A DNA stretch of 64,000 nt from Alcanivorax jadensis T9 (GCF_000756655.1 NZ_ARXU01000001.1:475040-539039); one strand, 5' to 3'; counted from the first letter of the stretch, positions 43,459 to 53,112 are shown. Notes: generated from the letters alone by a model not told the origin. Numbers and translations are program-made.

Positions 43459-44343
43459 ATGCCTCCGGACAGCCCTCTTCAGCCCCTGCTGGACACGGAA
43501 ATCCTGCGCAGCTTCGTGGCCATCGCTGAGACCGAGAGCTTCACCCAGGCCGCTGCCGAAGTGTTCCGTACCCCCTCTGCCCTGAGCATGCAGATCAAGC
43601 GGCTGGAACAACAGGTAGGCCAGCGACTGTTCCTGCGCGAAGCCCGCCGGGTAAGTCTCACGGCCGAAGGCGAAGCCATGCTCGGCTATGCCCGGCGCCT
43701 GCTGAAACTGAACCAGGAAGCCATCAGCCACTTCACCGCCCCGGAGCTGGAAGGGACCGTAAGACTGGGAACACCGGACGATATCGGCACCCGTATCCTG
43801 CCCCAGGTACTGACCCAGTTTTCCCGCTCCCATCCTGCAGTACAGGTAAATGTGATTGTCGGTCGCAGCGCCGACATGCTGAAGCAGCTGGATGCGGGCA
43901 AGCTGGATCTGATTATGGTTACCACCGGCAAACAGGCCCGCCCGGCACGGGGGGAAGTGGTGCATAGCGAACCGCTGGTCTGGGCCGGCGCACAAGGCGG
44001 CATCGCCGTCAGCCAGACTCCCCTGCCCCTGGCACTGGCCAGCCAAGGCTGCCCCTGGCGCAAGATGGCCCTGGAAGCTCTGGACCGCAGTGATCACCGC
44101 TATCGGGTCGCCTACACCAGCGAACACTGCGCCGGCCAGGAAGCCGCCATGCAGGCCGATCTGGCCATTGGCCCCTTCCCCCTCAGCCTGATTCAGCCTC
44201 CCCTGCAGCAACTGGGCGATGAATACCAGTTACCGGAGCTGGGCGATTACCAGATCGCCATGCTTTATCGAGGGGAAGAAGGCTCTGCCACTCATGTACT
44301 GGCCGGCCATGTGCGCGCTGTTTTCCGCGCATTGCGGCTATAA
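43459..44343 (+). CDS. LysR-family transcriptional regulator
   Basis: A 294-residue LTTR. The winged helix-turn-helix occupies residues about 12-70 (EILRSFVAIAETESFTQAAA, then VFRTPSALSMQIKRLEQQVG, then LFLREARRVSLTAEGE). The effector domain follows from about residue 95 (GTVRLGTPDDIGTRILPQVL). The sequence resembles LTTRs near small divergent genes; the effector is unknown. It is divergent from the small basic protein gene, the usual arrangement for a LysR regulator and its target. The ATG follows GAAAGGTGAATC. Confidence 0.92.
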   Translation: MPPDSPLQPLLDTEILRSFVAIAETESFTQAAAEVFRTPSALSMQIKRLEQQVGQRLFLREARRVSLTAEGEAMLGYARRLLKLNQEAISHFTAPELEGTVRLGTPDDIGTRILPQVLTQFSRSHPAVQVNVIVGRSADMLKQLDAGKLDLIMVTTGKQARPARGEVVHSEPLVWAGAQGGIAVSQTPLPLALASQGCPWRKMALEALDRSDHRYRVAYTSEHCAGQEAAMQADLAIGPFPLSLIQPPLQQLGDEYQLPELGDYQIAMLYRGEEGSATHVLAGHVRAVFRALRL

Positions 44344-44470
44344 GCGTTCAGAAAAAGCCACAATGATACAAATAATTAATTTTGTCTCATTGTTTGATGG
44401 CGCACTCCTCGCTAGCATGAAATGAAACAGGCGTATGAACCACCACGCTGACTGCGAGGACAGAAAAACA

Positions 44471-45355
44471 ATGACAGCTCAAGCCAACCTGGAAAGCCGC
44501 CAGGCCCGACTGGAACACGAATGGCCCACTCCCCTCACCGCGAGGGAACTGGACCAGCAATTCCCCGGTATCTTCGATGGCGCCATGCTGTTGGCCGGTG
44601 GTGCCAACATCATCCTGCAACTGGCCCTGCCAGCGGTGGGGTATGGGGTAGCGGAAAGCCGCGTGGAAAGTGGCTCAATCCTGCATCATCCGATCAAACG
44701 CTCGCGCACCACCTTCACCTACCTGGCCGTCGCCATGATGGGCACCAGTGAAGAGAAGCTGGCCTACCGCAGGGCAGTGAATCGTTCCCATGCCCAGGTA
44801 CACTCCACCGAAGACTCACCGGTGAAATACAACGCCTTCGATGAAAACCTGCAGATGTGGGTCGCCGCCTGTCTCTACTGGGGCTTCGTGGACACTCACC
44901 AGAAACTCCATGGGCCAATGAGCCGGGAGGAACAGGAAACCTTTTACCAGCTGGCCCACCCGCTGGGGACCACCCTGCAAGTGCGGCAGGATACCTGGCC
45001 GAAAGACCTGGAGGCGTTTGACGCCTACTGGCAGGAGGGCCTGCAGAAGCTGCACATCGACGAGCGCATCCGCCAGTATCTGATGATGATCGCCGACCTG
45101 ACATTCCTCAGCTCGCCAACCCGGTTTCTGTTGGGGCGTTTCAACCGGTTTGTGACCACCGGTTTCCTGCCAGCCGAGATTCGTGAGCAAATGCAGCTGG
45201 AATGGAATGACAAAAAACAGCGGCGTTTCGAGCGTACCGTGCGCACCATTGGCCGCATCAGTCTGCTGCTGCCACGCGTCATCCGGCAAGCGCCCTACAA
45301 CCTGGTGTTATGGGATTTCCGCCGCCGCCTGAAGCATGACAAGCCGCTGGTTTGA
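44471..45355 (+). CDS. Oxygenase MpaB family protein (DUF2236)
   Basis: A 294-residue alpha-helical protein of the DUF2236/MpaB group, which includes latex-clearing protein and the MpaB oxygenase; these bind b-type haem. The family signature is visible: HHPIKRSRTTFTYLAVAMMG, then VNRSHAQVHS with His residues able to bind haem, and the later NLQMWVAACLYWGFVDTHQ. The C-terminal part has hydrophobic helices. The start at 44471 is preferred over 44435 because GAGGA lies 10 nt before it and the first 12 codons look unrelated. Substrate unknown. Many copies exist in alkane degraders and mycobacteria. Confidence 0.85.
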   Translation: MTAQANLESRQARLEHEWPTPLTARELDQQFPGIFDGAMLLAGGANIILQLALPAVGYGVAESRVESGSILHHPIKRSRTTFTYLAVAMMGTSEEKLAYRRAVNRSHAQVHSTEDSPVKYNAFDENLQMWVAACLYWGFVDTHQKLHGPMSREEQETFYQLAHPLGTTLQVRQDTWPKDLEAFDAYWQEGLQKLHIDERIRQYLMMIADLTFLSSPTRFLLGRFNRFVTTGFLPAEIREQMQLEWNDKKQRRFERTVRTIGRISLLLPRVIRQAPYNLVLWDFRRRLKHDKPLV

Positions 45356-45368
45356 TACCACCGCACCC

Positions 45369-45437
45369 CGTTGGAGCCTTGCTCGCAAGGCGAAGCGCTG
45401 AATCTGACCCTTCGCTTTGCAAGCAAAGCTCCAACGG
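45369..45437. repeat. REP-like doublet, family B
   Basis: CGTTGGAGCCTTGCTCGCAA... (45369) and its inverted partner ending CAAAGCTCCAACG (45437), separated by about 16 nt. It lies between the converging MpaB-like and rsuA genes, directly abutting the rsuA stop, where it may act as a transcript end. Confidence 0.85.
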
Positions 45438-45438
45438 C

Positions 45439-46149
45439 TTAATCCAAAAAGACAGCCAGTTCCGACGCCGTAAGCTCCCGCCACTCACCCGGTTTCAACT
45501 TTTCATCAAGCACCAGGTTGCCAATCGCCAGCCGATGCAACGTCAGCACTTTGTTATCAAAACGCCCGAACATGCGCTTGATCTGGTGATAGCGGCCCTC
45601 GCACAGCCACACGTCAGCCTCGAACGTGCTGCGGATCTTCAGCGTAGCTGGGCGCGTCACAATGCCCTCGTACTCAAACCACATACCCTCGGCGAACGCC
45701 GCCACGTACTCTTCGGCTAACGGCTTTTCCACCGTCACCCGATAATGCTTACTCACCTGATTCTCCGGCTGACTCAACTGCCGGGACCAGTCGCCATCAT
45801 TGGTCAGCAGCACCAGGCCGGTGGAATTGAAATCCAGCCGCCCGGCCAGATGTAATCCCTCTCGCTGATCCTCCGGCAACAGATCCAGCACCGTGGAGTG
45901 GTGATCATCCCGGGTGGCGCTGACCACCCCGGCGGGCTTGTTGATCATCAGATACCGAGCCCGGGTTGCCTGCAGAATCTCACCATCGCAAACCACCACA
46001 TCAAAGGGGCCGATCCGTCGCTGCCGGTCACGCTCCACCTCGTCATTCACCTGCACGCGCCCGGCAGCCAGCAATAACCGAAGATTGCTTCGGCTGATTT
46101 GCAGGCGGGCGCTGAGAAACCGGTCAAGTCGATGGAATCGGGAGGTCAT
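45439..46149 (-). CDS. rsuA: 16S rRNA pseudouridine(516) synthase (RsuA family)
   Basis: RsuA converts U516 of 16S rRNA to pseudouridine. The 236-residue protein has an N-terminal S4 RNA-binding domain (residues about 7-50: RLDRFLSARLQISRSNLRLL) and a catalytic domain with LAGRLDFNSTGLVLLTNDGD (Asp106 catalytic). RsuA, RluE and RluF are closely related; length and the presence of the S4 domain favour RsuA, but RluF-type specificity is not excluded. It is a single gene. The stop abuts a REP-like doublet. Confidence 0.9.
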   Translation of the reverse strand: MTSRFHRLDRFLSARLQISRSNLRLLLAAGRVQVNDEVERDRQRRIGPFDVVVCDGEILQATRARYLMINKPAGVVSATRDDHHSTVLDLLPEDQREGLHLAGRLDFNSTGLVLLTNDGDWSRQLSQPENQVSKHYRVTVEKPLAEEYVAAFAEGMWFEYEGIVTRPATLKIRSTFEADVWLCEGRYHQIKRMFGRFDNKVLTLHRLAIGNLVLDEKLKPGEWRELTASELAVFLD

Positions 46150-46245
46150 GGAGACATGATAACGGAGCAGGCAGCCTCCGTAATGTCGGCTGACAGAGCG
46201 CCAGATCAGGCTCTCTCATGTTTGCGGGAAGGTGACATCAGGTTG

Positions 46246-46276
46246 CCATAACGGCCCCGAGATGGGGCCGTTATGG
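46246..46276 (-). terminator. Hairpin after the 1446-residue protein gene
   Basis: A perfect 13-bp stem CCATAACGGCCCC/GGGGCCGTTATGG with a 5-nt loop, 19 bp past the stop codon. There is no clear U tract on the minus strand, so rho-independent ending is probable but not certain. Confidence 0.65.
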
Positions 46277-46294
46277 ATTTCTCTGGTTCAAGAA

Positions 46295-49200
46295 CTAGAT
46301 AGAGACAGGAAAATGCTGATCGATCAGATCCTGCGTCACCGCCGTGGGTATATTGATCAAGCCAATGCCCGTATCGGAATAACTGCCCTCATCCGGGAAG
46401 TTGGCCAGGTCGATGACCTCAAAACCGGTCCGGTTCTGGAAGCTGCGATCCATACCACGGTTCATGATGTCACTGGCCACCGCCGGGTTGTGGTGTCCGG
46501 TGGGAATCAGGAACCCAAGCAGACTGTGCAGCACTTCATGGGCCAGGGTTTCACCGATGAGTCGACCGACAATATCAATTGCCAGTTGTTTGAGGCGAAG
46601 ATCGGTAAAATCCAGCCCCTGCATCTGCTGCACCACTTGGCGGGTAGCGTCATCCACATCCCCGGCCGCGCCGCTGGCAACCGCATCATCGAACGCCCCG
46701 GGCCAGACGGAGATAGTCTCGTCGTACACAGTCGCTCCGATACCGCCGGTCCCCGCCAGCGTTTCGCCAGCGAGTCCCGGTGAGGGCGGATTGCCCCGTA
46801 ATGTGGCGACAGTCAACCGGTTTGCGGCGGCACCGCCCGCTGCAAACTGGGCCGGCAATGCCTCATTGAATGGCGCCATTTCCCAAACAGTGCGGACATT
46901 CGCCGTCCTCAACAACAGGTCACAGGTTTCCTTGGCCGCTCTCAGCACCGATGTTTTCACATCATCCAGGCTATAACTGGTCAGTACCGCATCAAACGCC
47001 GCCGCATCCTCACGCACGGCGATAAACTGCGGTACGGACAAGGGCACCTTGATGCTCGCTAGTGCTGTCCCTGCAGTGTCTCTCAGGGTGTAGTCCAGCT
47101 CCTGCAATCCAGGAATCAGCGGCGTGACGGTGATGCTGTCATCCTCTTGCGACGACAATGCCATAGAGGCGGGATTGGGTCGGGTCCAGCGACCGGTTGA
47201 CCCTTCCGGCTCGCCTTCCACATTCACCGAAAGGTTCAAGGCGCCACTTTTGTCACCGGTGGCTGGACCAAACGCAAGGCCATCACGGGAGGTCGGTGCA
47301 GTGAGGATGATCACCGGCGCCGTGCTGTCTGGCATTCCGGCAGCCGTCCCCCCCAGCAGGGAATTGGTAATAGCGTTGCCCTGCCCTTCACTCAGCAAGC
47401 CACTTTCCACCGCCCGTCTAACGGTTTGCACATGATCACTGACCTGTGACGGAGAGCTCTGGCGCACCATCTCGCCGGTGAGTGCCTGCAAGGCCCCATT
47501 GTCGCCCGCACTGCCAGTTGCCGCCCCGCCATTGCCACCGGAGCCTGACGGCGCGGATTGAATTCCGCTGGTGCCGGAACTGGCCGTGGCCGGCTTACCG
47601 CTGGAGCCGATGGGAACACCGGTATAGGCAGAAACCAGACCGCGAACCACATCGCCGGCGATGGCATCCATGGCTGCGCGGTGTTGGCGGGTGCTGGTGA
47701 ACGCTTCTTTCGTGGCGTTATCAATAAACTGCAGCAGTTCCGCTCCCCGGGAAAGGTCACGGAAAATATCCGGCGTGCCCATCACATTCAGGCCTGCCGT
47801 CATGCCATTGGGGTTGGGTACCGCCGGCGCGTTCTGCAAATTGATCATCGGCGTGGCGAAATCCGAAGGCCGGGTGTCACTGCCCTGTGCCCGTGAGCCC
47901 GGGGAAATACCGGTAATCTCCGGTGCCGACTTCTGGCAGGATTGGTCAGGATCAATAAAGCGTTCCACATCCCGTTTCTCTGTGGCGTTGCAACAGGACA
48001 AGAACACTTCCGCAAAGACGCCCCGGGTAGGCAGGCTGACCATACGACTGGAAACCACGTAGTTGGGCGCATCAATCTGAACCAGTTTGTGGCCCTCGAG
48101 TAATTCGAACGCCACATAATTGCCGAGCACCCCCACTGGCTTGTTGACGATACTATCCAGCAAGGAATTTCCCTGGAACTGGAAACGATCAAAGCGCATG
48201 GCGCGACGATCCGGGTCCTCCATATACCAGATGGCCCGCAGGAAACGCATGGGGCGGGACTGGATATAGGCAATCAGGGACTTGAGTTTGCAGTAGTCTT
48301 GATGCTCACGACCACGGTAACCATCAAAGTTGATGGTCGGCGGTGTGATGTCCAGAGAGACATGAGGATTGTCATTACTCAGCGTCACATTCGGCTGCAC
48401 GACCGTCAGGCGGAAACTCTGCCGCTCCGGCACAAACCGGGAACGATCCGTCCGGGCCGTGATCTCGATACGAGTCAATTTGTGATTGAGGGTCTGCTCG
48501 AGCAGATCGTTGAGACTATCCCCCAGCAAACCGAATATGCCGGTGTTGCCGGTAACCCGTGCTGACTCAACCGGATCAAAGCCGATGCGGACGGCCTCAA
48601 TATCATCGGCTCTTACCGGATCAGAAATAAACTCCACGGGAGCCTGGTCCGCACTGCCACCCCGGGGTGTCAGCGGAAAGCTCTGCCCGTCATTGGTTTC
48701 GATACTGATCGTCAGGCCGGGGCGCCAGGCCTTGTCCAGGCGAATATTCCACCGAGAAAAGGTGGCATAGGGGGTCTCGATATCGTACACATCACGGCAA
48801 TGCAGCAGTCGCGACAGCGATTCAAACGCCCGGCTATAGCTGCGCGGGACCATACGACGAAGCAGGCGGGAGTGGCGATCAAGAAACCGGGTGATGGGCC
48901 GGCTCGGTGCCAGTCTGAATTTATTGAAGCTGGGAATATCATCAAAAATGGCGTCGTCGATATCATACGGCACCAACACCACCGGCTTCTCTTCCACCAG
49001 TTCGGTTTTTACCGAATAGTGGGACAGCACCTGAAAGTACTGCACCGTCATGGCGTGATTGCGATTATGGTTGTGCACCGTGCGAGTCTGAATACGCTCG
49101 GATTCCCGCTGCGAGGACGTTGTCACCACCGTTGAACGTTGCGAGCGAATGGACGACGCCCGCTGGGTGACTTCATCGGAGATATCCTGGACCGTGGACG

Positions 49201-50635
49201 CCTGCAGGCTCCGTCGCCCGGTGGTAGTACTGGAGGTCTTACCGCCGCCCCCACCAATGCTGAAAAAGCCCAGATCCAGGCTGGCACCACCACCGCCACT
49301 GCCGGATTCCCCGGTCTGGCGTTCGGTGAGCACCGAATCAACCACCTCCTCAATCGCACGGTCATGGTTCAGTTCATGTTCCATCTGCTCGCGCTGGACC
49401 CGTGACTCGACCCGCGTGTCACGCTGTGTTCTGGACCAGTCCACAAACGCCAGATTCACATGCTCACAGGGCGCCAAAGCCAGCGAGTACAGTAACTCGC
49501 CCAGTCCCCTGCCCACTGGATACCAGCCCTGACGATACATATTGACCGTACCCAGAAGCAGGTTTCCCCCGGTCAGGCCATAAACCGAAGGGGACTCATC
49601 GCCAAAGGGAATTGGCGACTGCACATCCTGGCGAGAGATTCCTTTCTGACGAAAGTTCAGCAGAGGTTCGTTCAATCGCACAATCTGCCGAAAATGATAT
49701 TCCCGCGCCGGAAACTCCGTGCGTGGGCGCAGGCAGCAGTTGCCGTCAACGTGCTCTTCATTCAACCCAAAAGAGCGAGGGGAGTTCTTGATATCAATAT
49801 CGTCCGGATCTTCGATGGTCCCTGGAAGTTCCGGCCCATCCCGACCCGGGAAACGCGGCTTCAGTTTGTCCAGCAGTTCCGGGCGAATCACCACTTGGTG
49901 GGGAACCCCCAGATCACGGTGGGTGGCAATGGACGCATTCAGCACCGGGGTGCGCTGAATATCGCCGCCGTCTTCATGGCTGCCGCCTTTGCCGACGACA
50001 ATGTGCATATCACTGATACGCGTGATCGGGAAATTGCCCAAATTCACTGAGGCATAGCCGAACTTGTTGGTATGGCCGTTACGAAGAACCAATACCTCGC
50101 CGCTTTCGGCATCCTTCGCTTCCAGGCGAAACGGCACATTCTCCGCGGCCTGGCCCTCTTCGCTGTTCACCAGCATGCGCACCTTGCCAAGGGTCTGGAC
50201 GGGCTCGGCAACACCATCCTTGACCACCCGCCCCTGGCGTGGCCACTCGCTACTGATGGGAGTGAGGCTCTGGTATTTTGCTTCACTCAGCTCAATGTTC
50301 ATGGTTTCAAACTTGGCCGCTTTGACCACGGCAGGAATCTCGGCCAGTTCCGCCTGTGGGCGACTTTCCAGGCCAAGCGCGCTGGCGATTTCCGGGGCGC
50401 TGGCAGCTTCATTCTGCAGCTCGATCAATTCGTCGCGAAGCACTTTGATTTTGCGATCAAGGCTGGCGGCACCAGCCTCATCACCGCGTTTTTTCATCGC
50501 TTTCGATTCGGCCTCAAGCTTGCTGATACCGGCATCAAAGCGATGAACACGATGGGTCAGTGCATCAATATGTTTTTTGGTGAGAGAAAGAGACGGGGAA
50601 GCGTCGTCGCTTACAGAGCGATCGTCCGTTGCCAT
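46295..50635 (-). CDS. Uncharacterised 1446-residue protein with zincin-like C-terminus
   Basis: No family recognised. There is no signal peptide. Residues 15-80 form a charged coiled coil; about 140-260 is a beta-rich region resembling a transthyretin/carboxypeptidase-like sandwich (VPFRLEAKDAESGEVLVLRN). Residues 400-480 are charged then Gly/Ser-rich; 485-555 hold a long Arg/Ser/Thr helix and HNHNRNHAMTVQYFQVLSHY. A Ser/Gly/Ala linker at about 1010-1045 separates the large core from a C-terminal domain with HEVLHSLLG (His1366, Glu1367, His1370), GHH 10 residues later, and SDIMNRG, like a metzincin-type site and Met-turn. The ATG has GGAGGTCAAA before it. GC content is like the neighbours. 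It stands alone. Confidence 0.85.
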   Translation of the reverse strand: MATDDRSVSDDASPSLSLTKKHIDALTHRVHRFDAGISKLEAESKAMKKRGDEAGAASLDRKIKVLRDELIELQNEAASAPEIASALGLESRPQAELAEIPAVVKAAKFETMNIELSEAKYQSLTPISSEWPRQGRVVKDGVAEPVQTLGKVRMLVNSEEGQAAENVPFRLEAKDAESGEVLVLRNGHTNKFGYASVNLGNFPITRISDMHIVVGKGGSHEDGGDIQRTPVLNASIATHRDLGVPHQVVIRPELLDKLKPRFPGRDGPELPGTIEDPDDIDIKNSPRSFGLNEEHVDGNCCLRPRTEFPAREYHFRQIVRLNEPLLNFRQKGISRQDVQSPIPFGDESPSVYGLTGGNLLLGTVNMYRQGWYPVGRGLGELLYSLALAPCEHVNLAFVDWSRTQRDTRVESRVQREQMEHELNHDRAIEEVVDSVLTERQTGESGSGGGGASLDLGFFSIGGGGGKTSSTTTGRRSLQASTVQDISDEVTQRASSIRSQRSTVVTTSSQRESERIQTRTVHNHNRNHAMTVQYFQVLSHYSVKTELVEEKPVVLVPYDIDDAIFDDIPSFNKFRLAPSRPITRFLDRHSRLLRRMVPRSYSRAFESLSRLLHCRDVYDIETPYATFSRWNIRLDKAWRPGLTISIETNDGQSFPLTPRGGSADQAPVEFISDPVRADDIEAVRIGFDPVESARVTGNTGIFGLLGDSLNDLLEQTLNHKLTRIEITARTDRSRFVPERQSFRLTVVQPNVTLSNDNPHVSLDITPPTINFDGYRGREHQDYCKLKSLIAYIQSRPMRFLRAIWYMEDPDRRAMRFDRFQFQGNSLLDSIVNKPVGVLGNYVAFELLEGHKLVQIDAPNYVVSSRMVSLPTRGVFAEVFLSCCNATEKRDVERFIDPDQSCQKSAPEITGISPGSRAQGSDTRPSDFATPMINLQNAPAVPNPNGMTAGLNVMGTPDIFRDLSRGAELLQFIDNATKEAFTSTRQHRAAMDAIAGDVVRGLVSAYTGVPIGSSGKPATASSGTSGIQSAPSGSGGNGGAATGSAGDNGALQALTGEMVRQSSPSQVSDHVQTVRRAVESGLLSEGQGNAITNSLLGGTAAGMPDSTAPVIILTAPTSRDGLAFGPATGDKSGALNLSVNVEGEPEGSTGRWTRPNPASMALSSQEDDSITVTPLIPGLQELDYTLRDTAGTALASIKVPLSVPQFIAVREDAAAFDAVLTSYSLDDVKTSVLRAAKETCDLLLRTANVRTVWEMAPFNEALPAQFAAGGAAANRLTVATLRGNPPSPGLAGETLAGTGGIGATVYDETISVWPGAFDDAVASGAAGDVDDATRQVVQQMQGLDFTDLRLKQLAIDIVGRLIGETLAHEVLHSLLGFLIPTGHHNPAVASDIMNRGMDRSFQNRTGFEVIDLANFPDEGSYSDTGIGLINIPTAVTQDLIDQHFPVSI

Positions 50636-50987
50636 TTTGACCTCCGTGTCATGGCTGATATGTGCAGTGCGGCGATTCTGCCGTCACCGTTGCAGAAAAA
50701 CGAAGCGGTTGCTTCGTCATTTCTGCCCTCGCATTGTGAACCTAACCAGGCCCTAATCTGCTACGTCCATCACGAATCCGGAACAAATTTGGAGCACTTT
50801 CGTTCCAAATAACCGCCCGGCACGGGCTTGCCCTTTTCCGGCCCATTTCGCCCCTGGCACAAAAGTGTTCTCTTTCTGATTAGGTCGCATAGGAATGCAG
50901 GACGCCGTCTGCGGCAAGCAGCCGCGATCTGGCAAGGGGAGATCAAGCAGAATCGGTCGTGGCGCGGGCCGGATGGATCCGGCTCAC
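50636..50987. other. Intergenic region upstream of the 1446-residue protein gene
   Basis: 352 bp with no gene between two minus-strand genes. It must hold the promoter of the large gene. An inverted repeat ATTTGGA-N10-TCCAAAT at 50787-50810 and a small hairpin GAAGCGGTTGCTTC (about 50702-50715) are the only structures seen. No -35/-10 pair is certain. Confidence 0.5.
50787..50810. promoter_or_regulatory. Candidate operator (inverted repeat) upstream of the large gene
   Basis: Perfect 7-bp arms ATTTGGA and TCCAAAT, 10 nt apart, about 150 bp before the start of the 1446-residue protein gene. The arms have a shape fitting a dimeric regulator, but no known consensus is matched. Confidence 0.3.
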
Positions 50988-51455
50988 TTACTGGTAACGT
51001 TTTCCCTGGTGTTTCAACCAGCCATCCACATGACGGCCTTGTGGATCATGGTGGGTCCAGTGGACCACCCCACCCCGCTCATTCCACTCGTATTCGCCGT
51101 AGAAGCTGACGCTCTCGCCCTCACGCAAATCGGGGATGCGAGGCGCCAGATCGATGTTATGGGCGATCAGAAGGGTCTGGCCAGAGGCGAGCTCAAGAAT
51201 GAATTTCTGGTGTCGGCTGCCTTCATTGTCGTCCGGCAGTACCTTGACCACCCGACCGGCGCCTTCCACCTGAACATCGCTTTGCCGGTTTTCATAAGCC
51301 GCCTGAATAACCTGATCACCGGCAACCGCGGCCGATGCCATTTGCGGGGCCTGAGAGGGAGACTGGCTGACGGCGCTGTCATCTCGAAGGTTATCCAGCC
51401 CATACAGTGCCAGCACTGTCACGGCTGCAGCGATAACCGGGACCATTTTTTTCAT
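50988..51455 (-). CDS. DUF3465 protein, exported
   Basis: A 155-residue protein with an N-terminal hydrophobic signal or anchor (MKKMVPVIAAAVTVLALYGL) and a C-terminal DUF3465 domain (about 60-155) with conserved GRVVKVLPDDNEGSRHQKFI, then LLIAHNIDLAPRIPDL and VHWTHHDPQGRHVDGWLKHQ. The His/Asp-rich motifs suggest a metal or nucleic-acid site (OB-like fold), but no activity is known. The start at 51455 is chosen because it begins the signal sequence with AGAGAGAAG before it; the open frame extends 38 codons upstream across a terminator. It is periplasmic or membrane-anchored. Confidence 0.82.
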   Translation of the reverse strand: MKKMVPVIAAAVTVLALYGLDNLRDDSAVSQSPSQAPQMASAAVAGDQVIQAAYENRQSDVQVEGAGRVVKVLPDDNEGSRHQKFILELASGQTLLIAHNIDLAPRIPDLREGESVSFYGEYEWNERGGVVHWTHHDPQGRHVDGWLKHQGKRYQ

Positions 51456-51527
51456 CGACTTCTCTCTGACCTGTTTATTCCCCCCTTTTTTACCACAAGC
51501 CATCCGCAATGCCAGACACCCCATACA

Positions 51528-51562
51528 CAAAAAAAGGGGCAGCCCAGGCTGCCCCTTCCTTT
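51528..51562 (-). terminator. Terminator of the monooxygenase operon
   Basis: GGGGCAGCC/GGCTGCCCC 9-bp stem; on the minus strand it is followed by TTTTTTTTG. It lies 22 bp after the monooxygenase stop. Confidence 0.9.
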
Positions 51563-51584
51563 TAGCCATCCACTCAACACACCG

Positions 51585-53099
51585 TCAGGCTTCCACGGTT
51601 TCCTCGGCATTCGCACACACAAACTCATAATCCGTGGAGCGCACGTTGCGGGTTTGCAGCCAGTAGCGCCAGGTGGAGCCCGGCCACAGGGCGAAGTTCT
51701 TGCCATCGTCCTGTTGGTACCAGCTGGTGCAACCGGAGGTCCAGGTGGTACCCTGCAGGCGACGCTGCACGTTGGTATTAAAGGCTTCCTGGGCTTTCGG
51801 TTTCACATCCAGATAATCCGCGCCTTCCTCGCGCAGCAGCGCCATGCATTGCAGGATGTATTTCACCTGGCACTCGATCATGAACAGAATCGAATTATGG
51901 CCCAGGCCCGTGTTCGGCCCCACCAGCATGTACAGGTTCGGATAGCCGCTGACGGTAACGCCGTAATGCGCTTCCGCGGACTTGGCCCAGTCCTTATGCA
52001 GATCATGGCCCGGCAAACCGGTGAGCGGAAAGTCTTTCATATAGATACGTGGGTCCACCACAAAGCCGGTGCCGAGGATGATGCAGTCCGCGTCATGCTC
52101 TACCCCGTCTTCCGTTACCACGCTGTTGACTTTCACCTCGCGGATACCGGCGGTAACCAGCTCCACATTGTCGCGGTTGAACATGGGGTTCCACTTGTTG
52201 GAAATCAGCACCCGCTTGCAGCCGAAGTTGTAGTCCGGCGTCAGCTTTTTCGCCAGGGCCTTGTCCTTCACTTGCAGGCGGATGAATTGCTTGCACAGGG
52301 TACCCAGCAGTTGCGCCGCCTTCGGGCTGGAAGCCGGGGCCACCCGGGATTCATTGCTCCAGTACAGTCTGGCCCGATGCAGTTTGCGTAGCGCCGGGAA
52401 GCGTTTGAACAGCCGCTGCTGGATTCCCCAATAGCCACGCTCATCCCGGGGAATCACCCAGGCCGCGCTGCGCTGGAACACGGACAATTTTTTCACCTTG
52501 GGCGCAATTTCCGGGCAGTACTGAATGGCGCTGCCACCGGTGCCGATGGACACCACCTTCTTGCCCACCAGATCATAGCCATGATCCCACTCGGCGGAAT
52601 GCATCACCTTGCCCTTGAAGCGCTTGAGCCCCTTGATGTTGGGCACATTCGGCACATGCAACGGGCCGGAGGCCAGCACAAAGTGGCGGCAATCGATGGT
52701 CATGCCAGCAGCGGTGCGCACGGTCCAGCGGCCGGTAGTTTCATCAAAATGGGCTTCGTTCACTTCCTGGTTGAACTGGATAAAGGGCCGCAGCTGATAC
52801 TGCTCCACGGTGTCGAGAATGTAGTTCTCGATTTCGTCCCGGGGCGCATAGCGCTTGCTCCAGTCCGCCTTGCCGGCGAACGAAAAGGAGTACAGATGCG
52901 ACTGCACATCGCAGGCCGCCCCCGGATAGCCATTGAAGTACCAGGCCCCGCCCACTTCCGCCGCCTTTTCCAGGATCACAAAATCCTCGTTGCCCGCTTC
53001 ACGCAATTTAATCGCCATGCAAAGCCCGCCGAAACCGGCGCCCACGATGGCCACATCCACGGAAATCGTCTTTGCTGAAATCTTCGCTTTACTGGTCAT
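51585..53099 (-). CDS. Flavin-containing (Baeyer-Villiger-type) monooxygenase
   Basis: A 504-residue FAD/NADPH monooxygenase. First Rossmann motif VAIVGAGFGGLCMAI (GxGxxG at 20-25), flavin segment GGAWYFNGYPGAACDV, second nucleotide motif SIGTGGSAIQYCPEI, and between them FKGKVMHSAEWDH, which matches the BVMO fingerprint FxGxxxHxxxW(P/D) exactly. It could insert oxygen next to ketones or oxidise long-chain substrates; the alkane hydroxylase AlmA has a different flavin segment. It is second in an operon behind the PF10118 gene (13-bp gap), and a strong terminator follows. Confidence 0.9.
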   Translation of the reverse strand: MTSKAKISAKTISVDVAIVGAGFGGLCMAIKLREAGNEDFVILEKAAEVGGAWYFNGYPGAACDVQSHLYSFSFAGKADWSKRYAPRDEIENYILDTVEQYQLRPFIQFNQEVNEAHFDETTGRWTVRTAAGMTIDCRHFVLASGPLHVPNVPNIKGLKRFKGKVMHSAEWDHGYDLVGKKVVSIGTGGSAIQYCPEIAPKVKKLSVFQRSAAWVIPRDERGYWGIQQRLFKRFPALRKLHRARLYWSNESRVAPASSPKAAQLLGTLCKQFIRLQVKDKALAKKLTPDYNFGCKRVLISNKWNPMFNRDNVELVTAGIREVKVNSVVTEDGVEHDADCIILGTGFVVDPRIYMKDFPLTGLPGHDLHKDWAKSAEAHYGVTVSGYPNLYMLVGPNTGLGHNSILFMIECQVKYILQCMALLREEGADYLDVKPKAQEAFNTNVQRRLQGTTWTSGCTSWYQQDDGKNFALWPGSTWRYWLQTRNVRSTDYEFVCANAEETVEA

Positions 53100-53112
53100 G
53101 TCCTTGCCCTCC

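Noticed and set aside
51585..53099. AlmA long-chain alkane hydroxylase
   Set aside because: The flavin segment and BVMO fingerprint differ from the GGTWDLFRYPG type typical of AlmA; function left open.
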